DNA of 64,000 nt from Gammaproteobacteria bacterium (GTDB lineage: Bacteria > Pseudomonadota > Gammaproteobacteria > Pseudomonadales > Halieaceae). Every line of letters begins with the position of its first letter. The first letter of the stretch is position 1. The stretch spans positions 95,220 through 159,219 of the forward strand of contig JAUICG010000009.1 in the NCBI GenBank assembly GCA_030427485.1. Reading direction: 5' to 3'. Positions 9,003 through 18,312 of the stretch are shown here, piece after piece. The position numbers and the translations under genes are program-made. The notes under the pieces are model-generated. The model worked only from the letters and a program-made list of their open reading frames with translations, had not been told where the DNA came from and searched no databases.

Positions 9003-9815
9003 ATGCCCGCGAATTTTGAGACCCTCGAGGTATCGGTGGAGGAGCAGGTTGCCACCGTCCTGCTGAACCGTCCCGACAAGGCCAATGCGATGAATGGCAC
9101 GATGTGGGACGAGTTGCAGCGCTGTTTTGAGTGGCTGGATGCAGAGCCATCGGTACGCGCCGTCATTCTCGGCGGCAGTGGCAGGCATTTTTGCGCCGGC
9201 ATGGATTTGTCCGTGTTCGGGGATACGGCGCAATCCTCCGCCGATCCCGCCCGTCGCGCGGAGCAGTTTCGGCGTACCGTGCTGCGCCTGCAGGGAAATC
9301 TCACCGTCATTGAGCGTTGTCGCGTGCCGGTCCTCGCCGCCATTCACAGTACCTGCATCGGTGGTGGCGTCGATATGACCTGTTGTGCCGACATGCGCTA
9401 CGCCACTGAAGACGCCTTCTTTTCCATACGCGAGATCGATATCGGGATGACCGCAGACGTGGGTACCCTGCAACGCCTGCCGAAGATCATTCCCGATGGC
9501 GTGGCGCGCGAGCTGGCGTATACCGGCCGCAATATGGATGCCGAGGAAGCGCGTGAAGTGGGCTTCGTCAACAGGGTCTTTGAGAACCGCGAGATTATGA
9601 TGCGGGAGGTGACGGCGATTGCCCGGTCGATTGCCGCCAAGGCGCCGCTGGCAGTGCGCGGCAGCAAGGAAATGCTGCTCTACTCGCGAGATCACAGTGT
9701 GGCGGAGGGCCTGAATTACATTGCGACCTGGAACGCCGGTATGATGAGTCAGGCAGATCTGCAGGCCGGTCTGCAAGCACAGGCGAGAAACGAACCCGCA
9801 GTATTCGAAGACTAG
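9003..9815 (+). CDS. Crotonase, delta(3,5)-delta(2,4)-dienoyl-CoA isomerase-like
   Basis: 270 residues. The crotonase fold motifs RHFCAGMDLS (oxyanion hole) and IGGGVDMTCCADMRY are present. The acidic residues that define dienoyl-CoA isomerase (ECH1) rather than plain enoyl-CoA hydratase all appear: Asp in GGGVD, Glu in IREID and Asp in TADVG; the downstream GTLQRLPKII and LLYSRDHSV also resemble ECH1. Known: this enzyme shifts double bonds so that odd-position unsaturated fatty acids can enter beta-oxidation. ATG at 9003 is preferred over GTG at 8988. No beta-oxidation operon surrounds it. Confidence 0.87.
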   Translation: MPANFETLEVSVEEQVATVLLNRPDKANAMNGTMWDELQRCFEWLDAEPSVRAVILGGSGRHFCAGMDLSVFGDTAQSSADPARRAEQFRRTVLRLQGNLTVIERCRVPVLAAIHSTCIGGGVDMTCCADMRYATEDAFFSIREIDIGMTADVGTLQRLPKIIPDGVARELAYTGRNMDAEEAREVGFVNRVFENREIMMREVTAIARSIAAKAPLAVRGSKEMLLYSRDHSVAEGLNYIATWNAGMMSQADLQAGLQAQARNEPAVFED

Positions 9816-9895
9816 TCGAATTCATGCCATCGCATGGCGGATCGATGCAGCGCGGCAGGGCGATGCCTCGCCCGGCATATTCTGGAGATTCACAG

Positions 9896-10828
9896 ATGAC
9901 AGTTTTATCCCGGCTGAACCGGCCGTGGCTGCATTTTGTTGTACTGGGTAGCCTGCTTTTTTATCTGCAGGGCAGGTACTTTCCCGCGCCCAAGCCGGTG
10001 CTCGGGCCATTGAGCGAAGCGCGCATCGAGTCGCTGCAACAGCAGTGGTTTGCCAGCGTCGGCCGCGCGCCGACTGCCGAGCAACTGGAGCGCATGAAGC
10101 AGGCTGAACTCGATCGCGACATGTTGTTCCAGCGCGCGGTGGAACTGGAACTGCATCTCTACGATACCGTGGTGTACCAGCGCCTGCTGCTCAATATGCG
10201 CTTCCTGCAGATGGGAGAGGGAAAAACCGATGACGAGTTGTACCAGATGGCGCTGGATATGCGCCTGCACCTTGGCGATGAAGTGATCAAGCGCCGGATG
10301 ATACAGGTGATGGAGCAATTGCTGCTGGCCGGCAATCCACCGCCGGCACCCGGCGAGGCGGACATTGCCGCGGAATTTGAACAGCGCCGTGAAGAACTGC
10401 GCAGGCCGCCCCGTTACTCTATCGAGCATATCTATTTCAATCGCGAGCGCGAGGCTGAAGCGGACGCCGTTATCGCGAAAATACAACAGGAGAATCTCAC
10501 GCCCGGGCAGGCCCGGCAGTTGAGTTCACCTTTCCTGCCGGGATACCGGTTCACCGCGCAGACACCCGATCAACTGGCGCGTCATTTCGGTGCCTCGTTT
10601 GTCGAGAACCTGCAAGAGGAGAATCCGTCACCCGGCCATTGGACCGGCCCTGTGCGCTCCACCTACGGGCTGCACTACGTATGGCTTGACGCGCTGGAGC
10701 CGGCCAGGGATGCGACGGTGGATGAAGTCCGCCTGCAATTGCAACGCGATCTGGAATCGCGTGCCAGGGAGGCGGCACTGCGCGAGAGCGTAGAGGCGAT
10801 GCGTCAACACTACGAGATAAGACAATGA
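9896..10828 (+). CDS. Membrane-anchored parvulin-type peptidyl-prolyl isomerase-like protein
   Basis: 310 residues. One N-terminal membrane anchor (about residues 10-25) precedes a helical region resembling SurA/PpiD N-terminal chaperone parts, then a C-terminal stretch from about residue 170 (RYSIEHIYFNRE ... GPVRSTYGLHYVWLDA) that matches parvulin rotamase ends (GPV.S.YGLH.V). Start at 9896 has GGAG eight bases upstream; the frame's earlier starts lack this. The stop overlaps the next start as ATGA, so translation is coupled with the HupE/UreJ-like gene. Inference: a folding helper dedicated to that partner or its periplasmic domain. Confidence 0.8.
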   Translation: MTVLSRLNRPWLHFVVLGSLLFYLQGRYFPAPKPVLGPLSEARIESLQQQWFASVGRAPTAEQLERMKQAELDRDMLFQRAVELELHLYDTVVYQRLLLNMRFLQMGEGKTDDELYQMALDMRLHLGDEVIKRRMIQVMEQLLLAGNPPPAPGEADIAAEFEQRREELRRPPRYSIEHIYFNREREAEADAVIAKIQQENLTPGQARQLSSPFLPGYRFTAQTPDQLARHFGASFVENLQEENPSPGHWTGPVRSTYGLHYVWLDALEPARDATVDEVRLQLQRDLESRAREAALRESVEAMRQHYEIRQ

Positions 10829-11829
10829 AGACCCCGACCGTCCTGCTGTGCCTGCTGCTGGGTACTACCCTGGCGCAGGGCGCCCATGCCCACCGTTTCG
10901 CCCCGTCGCTGCTGAATGTGCAGGAGGTCGCGCCGCAGCAGTACAACGTGGTATGGAAAACACCGGCGCAGGGTGTCAGTAACGTGCCGCTGCGGCCCGT
11001 GTGGCCAGAGGCCTGTGAGGTCAGTAACGCCAGCGAGCCGCAGCTCGAGGACACCGGTGTCGTCACCAGTTGGCAGATGCAATGCGCGTCGCTTGGCGAG
11101 GAGGGACTGGTAGGGCAGACACTGGGCGTGACCGGGCTCGGCGCGAACCAGGCTTCAGCGATGGTGATGGTGAGCCTGCTGGACGGCCGCCAGTACCAGC
11201 AGGTGCTCAACACGGAACTGGCCGACTTCGTTATTCCCGCGGAATCCAGCAGCGGTGATGTGGCCGGCAGTTATACCTGGCTCGGCATAGAACACATCTG
11301 GGGCGGTTTCGATCACCTGTTGTTCGTGTTCGGCCTGCTGTTGCTGGTCGGTGGCGGCAGCCGCCTGCTGTGGACCATCACGGCCTTTACGCTGGGGCAC
11401 AGCATTACCCTGTCGCTGGTGACCCTGGGGTATTTCGATTACCCGGTGGCGCTGGTGGAGTTTGCGATCGCATTGAGCATTTTCATTCTCGCGGTGGAGT
11501 TGACCCGGGTCGAGAAGCACGATGCGCTTTGGCGCAATCCCTGGTGGCTCGCCGGGGGCTTCGGCCTGCTGCACGGAATGGGGTTTGCCGGGGCGCTGGC
11601 CGAAACCGGGCTGCCGCAGGATAACGTGCCGCTGGCGCTGCTGTTTTTCAACGTGGGAATTGAAATCGGGCAAATTGCGTTTATTCTGGTGGTGCTCGCG
11701 GTGTGGTTCGTCGTGCGGCGGCCCCTGGGTCCCTGGCAGGAGCGCTTGCTGCCGGTACCGATCTATGTGCTTGGCTCCCTGTCCGCGATGTGGTGTATAG
11801 AACGCGGCCTGGCTGCGCTGACAGCATAG
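10825..11829 (+). CDS. HupE/UreJ-family membrane protein with large periplasmic N-domain
   Basis: 334 residues. A signal peptide ends at AQGAHA, then about 120 residues of soluble, likely periplasmic domain, then six or so membrane helices from about residue 150. The HupE/UreJ signature is clear: GIEHIWGGFDHLLFVFGLL, AFTLGHSITLSL and GLLHGMGFAGAL, rich in His and Asp that suit metal binding. Known: classic HupE and UreJ are nickel or cobalt permeases beside hydrogenase or urease genes; this longer subclass has no proven substrate. No hydrogenase or urease is in the window. Start overlaps the parvulin gene by four bases. Confidence 0.85.
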   Translation: MKTPTVLLCLLLGTTLAQGAHAHRFAPSLLNVQEVAPQQYNVVWKTPAQGVSNVPLRPVWPEACEVSNASEPQLEDTGVVTSWQMQCASLGEEGLVGQTLGVTGLGANQASAMVMVSLLDGRQYQQVLNTELADFVIPAESSSGDVAGSYTWLGIEHIWGGFDHLLFVFGLLLLVGGGSRLLWTITAFTLGHSITLSLVTLGYFDYPVALVEFAIALSIFILAVELTRVEKHDALWRNPWWLAGGFGLLHGMGFAGALAETGLPQDNVPLALLFFNVGIEIGQIAFILVVLAVWFVVRRPLGPWQERLLPVPIYVLGSLSAMWCIERGLAALTA

Positions 11830-11937
11830 GAAGATGCAGCGCACGGCGCCAATAGCAAACGGGTCGCCGCCCCGCGCGGGTATGTTATACGGATTGGCAG
11901 TGTTATTGCCGGGGTATCCCGGAGAGGTCGATTGGCT

Positions 11938-12894
11938 ATGCAGGATGTAATGCTTACGGCAGTGGGTCTGGTGCTGTTGATCGCGGCCGCCGACCTGCTG
12001 GTCAAGGGGGCGTCATCACTGGCGTCGCGTTATGGCGTCTCCCCGCTGATGATCGGGCTGACCGTGGTCTCCTTCGGTACCTCGATGCCGGAAATGCTGG
12101 TCAGCGTGACCGCGGGACTGCGCGGCAACGCTGACCTCGCGGTAGCCAATGTGCTCGGCAGTAACCTGTTCAATGTGCTGGTGGTGCTGGGTGTCGCGGC
12201 GATGATCTACCCCCTGCGCGTACAGAGTTCCACTGTCGTTTCGGAGATTCCCTTCTCACTCAGTGCGGCCATCTTGCTCGGGTTTCTGGCCAATGCGGCG
12301 CTCTTCACCACCAAACCCGAATTGAGCATCAGCCGCCTCGATGGCGGCATACTGCTGCTGTTTTTCCTGCTCTTCATGCTTTACATCTTCTCCATTTCGA
12401 CGAACGGCGGCGCTGAGGATTCGCAGCCGCAGACCTCCTACCCGGTGTCTCGGTCCGTCGCCTATATCCTCGTTGGTGTCGTCGGGCTTTACCTGGGTGG
12501 TGACTGGGCGGTTGACGGCGCCGTAGCGCTCGCCAGGGGCTGGGGTGTGGACGACGCGCTGATCGGGCTGACGATCATCGCCATCGGCACCTCGCTACCC
12601 GAGTTGATGGCATCCGCGGTGGCTGCCTACCGCAAGGAAGCCGATATCGCCGTGGGCAACGTGGTGGGGTCGAACATCTTCAACATTCTCTGGATCCTCG
12701 GGGTGACTGCCAGTATCCGGAACCTGCCGTTCGATGCTCTCAGCAACATCGATATCATTATGGTCATTGTCGCCACGATGTTGATTTTGCTGGCGGTGGT
12801 GAGCAGTCGGGCGGCGACCATTTCCCGTATCTGGGGGGCGTTTTTCGTCTGTGTCTATATCGCCTACATGGTGTATGTGGTGCAACGCAGTTGA
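11938..12894 (+). CDS. Calcium/sodium:cation antiporter (CaCA family, YrbG-like)
   Basis: About 318 residues with ten predicted membrane helices in two inverted repeats. Each repeat carries the alpha-repeat pair: GTSMPEMLVS with NVLGSNLFN, and GTSLPELMAS with NVVGSNIFN; the acidic residues bind Ca2+ or Na+. Known: YrbG-type proteins exchange Ca2+ (or K+) for Na+ or H+ across the inner membrane. ATG at 11938 follows GGAGAGG at ten bases; a TTG six bases earlier is a poorer choice. Confidence 0.92.
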   Translation: MQDVMLTAVGLVLLIAAADLLVKGASSLASRYGVSPLMIGLTVVSFGTSMPEMLVSVTAGLRGNADLAVANVLGSNLFNVLVVLGVAAMIYPLRVQSSTVVSEIPFSLSAAILLGFLANAALFTTKPELSISRLDGGILLLFFLLFMLYIFSISTNGGAEDSQPQTSYPVSRSVAYILVGVVGLYLGGDWAVDGAVALARGWGVDDALIGLTIIAIGTSLPELMASAVAAYRKEADIAVGNVVGSNIFNILWILGVTASIRNLPFDALSNIDIIMVIVATMLILLAVVSSRAATISRIWGAFFVCVYIAYMVYVVQRS

Positions 12895-13192
12895 GTGGAC
12901 AGTCTCGTATTGCGGACTTTTTTCACAGAACGGCAATATCCGCTTGCGTCCACGCTTGCGGGCATTGTCACTCAATATATCCGGCTATATGATGCCGCGC
13001 ATCGAAGCCGGGAGTTGATCCCGCTCGTATATCCCCGGAGTGGCGGCGGCCTTCGCCGCTGCACTCATGTGGGTCCTGTGCATCGCCAGGAGCCTGTCGG
13101 GCCTGGGTGCGCGTCGCGCGAGGTCCGGCCGCCGCGGTAGCGTCATCCCAGGTCCGACAGGTTCCCGTTATTCCGGTGGGGGACACCAGGTT
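12895..13192. other. Intergenic region, no gene seen
   Basis: 298 bases between two plus-strand transporter genes. I see no convincing short ORF with a ribosome site, no tRNA and no clear terminator. The right half is GC-rich with several small self-complementary stretches and could be a structured leader of the SLC13 gene, but I recognise no riboswitch class. Confidence 0.4.
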
Positions 13193-14977
13193 ATGGAAAC
13201 GTTCATGTCAGCGGATGCCTGGCTTACCCTGCTGGTTATCCTCTCCAGTCTGGCTTTCCTGGTCAGCAATCGCTTTCCGCCGGAGATTATACTGGTCGCG
13301 GCGCTGACCGTCCTGCTGCTTTGTGGCGTACTGGACACCGCGCAGGCACTGGCCGGTTTCGCCAACCCGGGACTGGTCACTGTCGCGGTATTGTACGTCG
13401 TGGTGGCGGGTCTCGTTGACACCGGCGCGGTGCAGGCGTTCGGGTCGCGGCTGTTGGGTAAGCCGCGCGGCACTGTCGGCGCGCAATCGCGCCTGATGCT
13501 GCCGGTGATGGGCCTGAGCGCGTTTCTCAACAATACGCCCGTAGTCGCGATGCTGGTGCCGGTGGTGGAGGAGTGGTGCCGGCGTCACCGGCTTTCCGTG
13601 TCCAAACTGATGCTGCCCCTCAGTTACGCAGCGATACTGGGTGGCTGTTGCACCCTGATTGGCACCAGCACCAACCTGATCATCCACGGCCTGGTACTTG
13701 AAAATACCGCGCTCGGCCCGATGGGCTTCTTCGAGATAGCGGCCGTCGGCGTGCCTGTCGCGCTGGTGGGCTTTCTCTACATCATCGGCACCCAGCACTG
13801 GTTGCTGCCCGAGCGTATTCCGCCGCTCCAGCAGGGCGCCAGCGTGCGGGAGTACACGATCGAGTTCATGGTGAGCAGCGGCAGCCCGTTGATTGGCAAG
13901 AGCATCGAACGCGCGGGTCTGCGACATCTGCCGGGCGTTTTTCTCTCCGGTATCTGGCGCAATGACAATGTCATCGTGGCGGTATCCCCTGACGAGGTGC
14001 TGCTCGCCGGTGACCGCCTCGTGTTCGTCGGCGCCGTCAACTCGGTGGTCGACCTGGTTCGCCAGCCCGGACTCGTGCCGGCGCAGGAAAACCTGTTTGA
14101 CCTGGCCGCGCCGCGTACCAATCGACAGCTTATCGAGGTCGTGATATCGGCGACCTGCCCATTGATAGGGCACACTATTCGCGATACCCGGTTTCGCTCC
14201 CAGTACGACGCCGTGGTTATCGCAGTGGCGCGCAACGGCGAGCGTATCGAGGGACGCATAGGCGATATCGTATTGCACACCGGTGATACGCTGTTGCTGG
14301 AGGCGCGCCCCGCCTTTGTTCAGCAACAGCAGCACAATCGGGATTTCCTGCTGGTTCACCCCCTGCAGGGCGAGGCTGTACCGCGGCACGATCGCGCATG
14401 GGTGGCCGGGTCGATCCTGCTGGTAATGGTCGCGCTGGCGACGGCGGGCTGGTTGTCCATGTTGGAGGCCGCATTGCTCGCGGGTGGCGGTATGCTCATT
14501 ACGCGCTGTACCAGTGCCGCTTCCGCGCGTGCCAGCATTGACTGGTCAGTACTGGTGATGATCGGCGCCTCGCTGGGCCTGGGCAGCGCGCTTGAAGCGA
14601 GCGGCGCCGCACGTGCGATCGCCCTCGGCGGACTTTCACTGGTGGGCGAGAACCCGTGGTTGGTGCTGCTGGTGATCTACGGGCTCACTACCTTGCTGAC
14701 CGAAGTCATTACCAATAATGCCGCGGCGGTGCTGATGTTTCCGATAGCGCAGTCCACGGCGCAGTCACTGGATGTCTCTTTCTGGCCGTTTATTGTCTGC
14801 CTGATGATGGCCGCTTCGGCCAGCTTCGCCACTCCCATCGGCTACCAGACCAACCTGATGGTCTACGGTCCCGGCGGCTACCGTTTTTCGGATTACCTGC
14901 GCATCGGTGTGCCGCTCAATATCCTGCTGGGCCTTGTGACCGTGTTGCTGGCGCCCTTGATCTGGGCTTTCAACTGA
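13193..14977 (+). CDS. SLC13-family permease with two RCK C (TrkA-C) domains
   Basis: About 594 residues. An N-terminal block of membrane helices (LLVILSSLAFLVSNRFPPEIILVAAL begins the family signature) contains NNTPVVAMLVPV; the middle, about residues 215-385, holds two soluble TrkA-C domains ending in GDRLVFVGA and GDTLLLEAR; a second helical block carries LTEVITNNAAAVLMFPIA and FATPIGYQTNLMVYGPGGY, the paired SN/TP sodium-site motifs of DASS carriers. Known: these use Na+ to import anions such as dicarboxylate or sulfate; the RCK-C domains are cytosolic ligand sensors. ATG at 13193 has CAGG upstream. Confidence 0.9.
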   Translation: METFMSADAWLTLLVILSSLAFLVSNRFPPEIILVAALTVLLLCGVLDTAQALAGFANPGLVTVAVLYVVVAGLVDTGAVQAFGSRLLGKPRGTVGAQSRLMLPVMGLSAFLNNTPVVAMLVPVVEEWCRRHRLSVSKLMLPLSYAAILGGCCTLIGTSTNLIIHGLVLENTALGPMGFFEIAAVGVPVALVGFLYIIGTQHWLLPERIPPLQQGASVREYTIEFMVSSGSPLIGKSIERAGLRHLPGVFLSGIWRNDNVIVAVSPDEVLLAGDRLVFVGAVNSVVDLVRQPGLVPAQENLFDLAAPRTNRQLIEVVISATCPLIGHTIRDTRFRSQYDAVVIAVARNGERIEGRIGDIVLHTGDTLLLEARPAFVQQQQHNRDFLLVHPLQGEAVPRHDRAWVAGSILLVMVALATAGWLSMLEAALLAGGGMLITRCTSAASARASIDWSVLVMIGASLGLGSALEASGAARAIALGGLSLVGENPWLVLLVIYGLTTLLTEVITNNAAAVLMFPIAQSTAQSLDVSFWPFIVCLMMAASASFATPIGYQTNLMVYGPGGYRFSDYLRIGVPLNILLGLVTVLLAPLIWAFN

Positions 14978-14993
14978 ACGGGCGTAAGGCGCC

Positions 14994-15011
14994 GAACGGG
15001 CGATCCCGTTC
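14994..15011. terminator. Hairpin between convergent genes, possible bidirectional terminator
   Basis: GAACGGG-CGAT-CCCGTTC is a perfect 7-bp stem with a 4-base loop, 17 bases after the SLC13 stop and 24 bases after the CBS-gene stop on the other strand. It lacks a U-tract on either side, so intrinsic termination is uncertain. Confidence 0.4.
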
Positions 15012-15034
15012 GACGCTGTGTTCGCCGGCAGGCG

Positions 15035-15610
15035 CTATACCGCCATGGTGGTGTAAATATCGGAGAAGCGCACCGCTCGTTCATTGATCACCAGCGGTGT
15101 GTGTATCCTGCGGGCAATGCCATGCGCTGAGACAACACCGCGTATGGAAGCGCGTTGTGTATCCACAACGATCAGTTGCTGTTCACCGTAATCCTGCATT
15201 CGTGACAGGATGTCGCCGATAGAGGCCAACTGAAATGTTCTGAAGTCGATTGCCCGCAGACGATTTCGCGGCGTCATCACGTACGCGACGGTCAGTTCCT
15301 CGCGTCGCAGTCGCGAAAGCGCCATCTTCTTCATCACTTTCTCCGACAGCAGGTCATCCAGCGTAATCACGCCGCAGAAGGATTCCTGTGAGTCGATCAC
15401 AAGGAACATGCGCGTGTGCGTTCGCCGCATGATTTCCCGTGCCTCGTCGATAGACGTATGTTGCTCCAGCAGCATTGGATTCTGCCGGGTGAAATCATTG
15501 AAGACCTCGGTTGCGGGACTCTCCGGCGTCAGTTCGCTGGCAGCCGAAGGCTGCTCGATGGTACGGATAGTGGTGGTAAACAGTGGGTCTACAGCTTGGG
15601 AAATAGACAT
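15035..15610 (-). CDS. CBS-domain pair protein
   Basis: 191 residues, essentially one CBS pair: the first unit spans about residues 45-100 (NPMLLEQHTSIDEAREIM ... GVITLDDLL) and the second about 110-175 (VMTPRNRLRAIDF ... GVVSAHGIAR). No catalytic domain is attached. Known: CBS pairs bind adenosyl ligands (AMP, ATP, SAM) and regulate partner proteins. It lies downstream of the NhaD antiporter gene on the same strand with a 192-base gap; regulation of that or the adjacent SLC13 transporter is possible but unproven. Confidence 0.85.
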   Translation of the reverse strand: MSISQAVDPLFTTTIRTIEQPSAASELTPESPATEVFNDFTRQNPMLLEQHTSIDEAREIMRRTHTRMFLVIDSQESFCGVITLDDLLSEKVMKKMALSRLRREELTVAYVMTPRNRLRAIDFRTFQLASIGDILSRMQDYGEQQLIVVDTQRASIRGVVSAHGIARRIHTPLVINERAVRFSDIYTTMAV

Positions 15611-15802
15611 AAATATATGCTCCAGGCGAGGCGCGCCATCGCCCCTGGAGGCGTGACACGACGCTCGATAAACGTGTTTGCAGTCTTGTGCCTAACAGTG
15701 AATGGACCGGGGCGGGGCGCGGGCCTGGAAGGGTTTGAAGCTGACGCCTGCGGCCTGGGCGCGCATTGGGCCCGGTGAAGCAGTCTCCCCGGACCGCCCG
15801 GA

Positions 15803-17023
15803 CTATAGCAGCAGGACCAGCATATATCCCACTGCGTAGGCAGCCATCAGTTGGGGGGTGTAGCGCAGGTAGCTGAGAAAACCCAGTCCGTCAATCTTGC
15901 TCATCATCAATACGCCCGACGCCGATCCGATAGCCAGTAGTGACCCGCCGACACCCACGCAGTAGGTGAATCCCAGCCAGTCGGTTACGGGCATCCCGAG
16001 ATTGGATTTCAGCACGGCGGCGGTCAGGGGTACGTTGTCGATAACAGCCGACAGACAACCGATCAGGAAGTTTGCGATACCAGGGACGCTTACGTCGTAC
16101 AGGCGCGTGATGCTGTGCAGGGCGCCGATCTCCTTGAGCATGCCGACAATCAACAGGATGCCGAGGAAAAATAGCAGTGTGTCAAATTCGATTTTCCGGA
16201 TGTAGTCGATGATAGGCGTCGTCGCCTCTTCGCGGCTCATGAATCGCGCCAACAAAAAGACAATCGAGAGGCCGAAGATAAAAACCAGCAGTGGTGGAAC
16301 ATGTACGAATAGATTGAGCGCCAGTGTCGCGACGATAGTGGTCAGGAAAATCGCCGCTACCCAGATGTCGAATCGGGAAGCGCTGGTAACCGCGCGCCGG
16401 GGTGTAAGCCTGCCGTCAAAGCCCGGCATCAGCAACAGGGCCAGGAACAGGCAGGCCAGCAATCCGGGTATGACAATGGCCAACAGGTCGCTGATGCCGA
16501 CCTTGCCGGCACTGAAGATCATCAGCGTGGTGACGTCACCGGTGATCAGGGCCGCACCACCGGAGTTGATCGAGAACACGGCCAGCACGGCCAACTTGAT
16601 ATTGCTGGCGGTCCCCAGCTTCAGGGACTGGATCAGCGCGATGGTCACCAGCGTCGTGGTGATATTGTCACAGAAAGAGGAGAGGCAAAACGCGAATAGC
16701 GCCACGCAGGGCAGTAGCGCCTTCTGTGGCATGGTGCCGGGCAACAGGCGGTATACCAGCGATTCCACCATGCCGTGCTGGTTGAGGTAGGCCACGAAGG
16801 TCATGGCGGCGAACAGGAACAACCAGAGCGAGGCGATATCGAGGATATTCTCCGAAAACGCCGTTTCGACAACTGCGTGGTCGGGGGCGAACAGGAACAG
16901 CAGTATCCAGCACAAGGTGCCGAGAAACAGTGTGGACTTGGCCTTGTTCAGGTGAATGACATCTTCCAGCACGATGGCGGTGAAAGCCAGCACAGCCAGA
17001 AACACCAGTATTGAGTCGAGCAT
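15803..17023 (-). CDS. NhaD-type Na+/H+ antiporter
   Basis: 406 residues with about eleven membrane helices. Recognisable NhaD-like segments: LWLFLFAAMTFVAYLNQHGMVE, SSFCDNITTTLVTIAL (the conserved SP.(A/C)DN.TT helix break), and SGGAALITGDVTTLMI. The NhaD/ArsB fold is part of the ion-transporter superfamily that also includes SLC13. Known: NhaD exports Na+ or Li+ in exchange for H+ in marine and halophilic bacteria, though the Cys where Pro-x-Ala is usual makes this a divergent member. Citrate/anion transport cannot be ruled out. Confidence 0.82.
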   Translation of the reverse strand: MLDSILVFLAVLAFTAIVLEDVIHLNKAKSTLFLGTLCWILLFLFAPDHAVVETAFSENILDIASLWLFLFAAMTFVAYLNQHGMVESLVYRLLPGTMPQKALLPCVALFAFCLSSFCDNITTTLVTIALIQSLKLGTASNIKLAVLAVFSINSGGAALITGDVTTLMIFSAGKVGISDLLAIVIPGLLACLFLALLLMPGFDGRLTPRRAVTSASRFDIWVAAIFLTTIVATLALNLFVHVPPLLVFIFGLSIVFLLARFMSREEATTPIIDYIRKIEFDTLLFFLGILLIVGMLKEIGALHSITRLYDVSVPGIANFLIGCLSAVIDNVPLTAAVLKSNLGMPVTDWLGFTYCVGVGGSLLAIGSASGVLMMSKIDGLGFLSYLRYTPQLMAAYAVGYMLVLLL

Positions 17024-17167
17024 CTGCCGGTTCCCCAGTTCTCAGTCAGCCGCACAGCGAAGGCGGCGGGATATTACACGGGAATGCGCGGCGACCATAG
17101 GGCAATTTGCGCCGGGAAGCGGTAGGATAGCCGGAGCCTTCCAACACAGCCGCAAGGGGATACCGCC

Positions 17168-18295
17168 ATGGCCGACACCGGTTTACAGCTTCGCTCCACA
17201 ATTTCGCAGGACGGAATTCTGGAATTGACCCTCGTGGACGAGCCCATACCCAGGCCCGGCCCCGACGAGGTACTGGTGCGGGTGGAGGCCACGCCGTTGA
17301 ACCCCTCCGACCTGGCATTGCTGTTCGGCCCGGCGGACCTCGCTACGGCCAGGGCGTCCGGCACGGCGCAAAGACCGGTGGTGAACGCCGATATCCCCGC
17401 CGCCATGATGAAGATGGTGGCCGCACGGGTGGGCCAGTCCATGCCGGTGGGGAACGAGGCCGCGGGTACCGTCATTGCCGCCGGACAATCAGAGGCGGCG
17501 CAGGCGCTGATCGGGAAACGCGTGGGCATTATCGGCGGTGCGATGTACAGCCAGTACCGCTGCGTGAACGCGTTTATGTGCCTGGCCCTGGAGGAGGGGA
17601 CAAGTGCGGCGGAGGGAGCCTCCTGCTTTGTCAATCCGCTGACCGCGCTGGCAATGGTCGAAACCATGCGGATGGAAAACCACACTGCGCTCGTGCATAC
17701 CGCCGCAGCGTCCAACCTCGGCCAGATGCTGAACCGGATCTGCATGAATGAGCAGATCGCACTGGTCAATATTGTGCGTAAAGCGGAACAGGAGTCTGTG
17801 CTGAAAGATTTGGGCGCCAGGTACATTGTCAATTCTTCCAGCGAGCGTTTTCACGACGATCTCACGGATGCGCTTGCGGAAACCGGTGCCACCCTGGCGT
17901 TTGACGCTACCGGCGGCGGTACGCTCGCCAGCCAGATACTCTCCTGTATGGAGGCCGCGGCCCTGCGCAATATGACAGGGTACAACGGTTACGGCAGCGA
18001 TGTGTTCAAGCAGGTTTACATTTATGGCGGCCTGGATCGCAGCCCGACCACGCTGACCCGTAATTTCGGTTTCGCCTGGAGCGTTTCGGGTTTCCTGTTG
18101 ACGCCTTTCCTGCAGAAGGTAGGCATCGAGAAGAGCCTGGAGATGCGGGCCAGGGTCGCTGCGGAAATTAAAACGACTTTCGCCAGTCACTACACCCGGG
18201 AAGTGTCACTGGCCGAGGCGCTGTCGCTGGACGCCATCGCAGTGTACGGCAAGCAGGCTACCGGCGAGAAGTATCTGATTACCCCACAGGCATGA
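17168..18295 (+). CDS. Zinc-independent medium-chain dehydrogenase/reductase (quinone-oxidoreductase-like)
   Basis: 375 residues. An N-terminal GroES-like domain holds LNPSDLALLFG and GNEAAGTVIAAG, where zinc enzymes have GHE; the catalytic zinc ligands are missing. The Rossmann domain follows from about residue 165 (HTAAASNLGQMLNRIC, then LGARYIVNSS and FDATGGGTLASQIL). Known: such MDR enzymes reduce enones or quinones with NAD(P)H. AAGGGGA stands upstream of ATG at 17168. The gene is convergent with the carboxylesterase, 17 bases apart. Substrate unknown. Confidence 0.83.
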   Translation: MADTGLQLRSTISQDGILELTLVDEPIPRPGPDEVLVRVEATPLNPSDLALLFGPADLATARASGTAQRPVVNADIPAAMMKMVAARVGQSMPVGNEAAGTVIAAGQSEAAQALIGKRVGIIGGAMYSQYRCVNAFMCLALEEGTSAAEGASCFVNPLTALAMVETMRMENHTALVHTAAASNLGQMLNRICMNEQIALVNIVRKAEQESVLKDLGARYIVNSSSERFHDDLTDALAETGATLAFDATGGGTLASQILSCMEAAALRNMTGYNGYGSDVFKQVYIYGGLDRSPTTLTRNFGFAWSVSGFLLTPFLQKVGIEKSLEMRARVAAEIKTTFASHYTREVSLAEALSLDAIAVYGKQATGEKYLITPQA

Positions 18296-18312
18296 GCGGA
18301 AAGATTGCGCGG

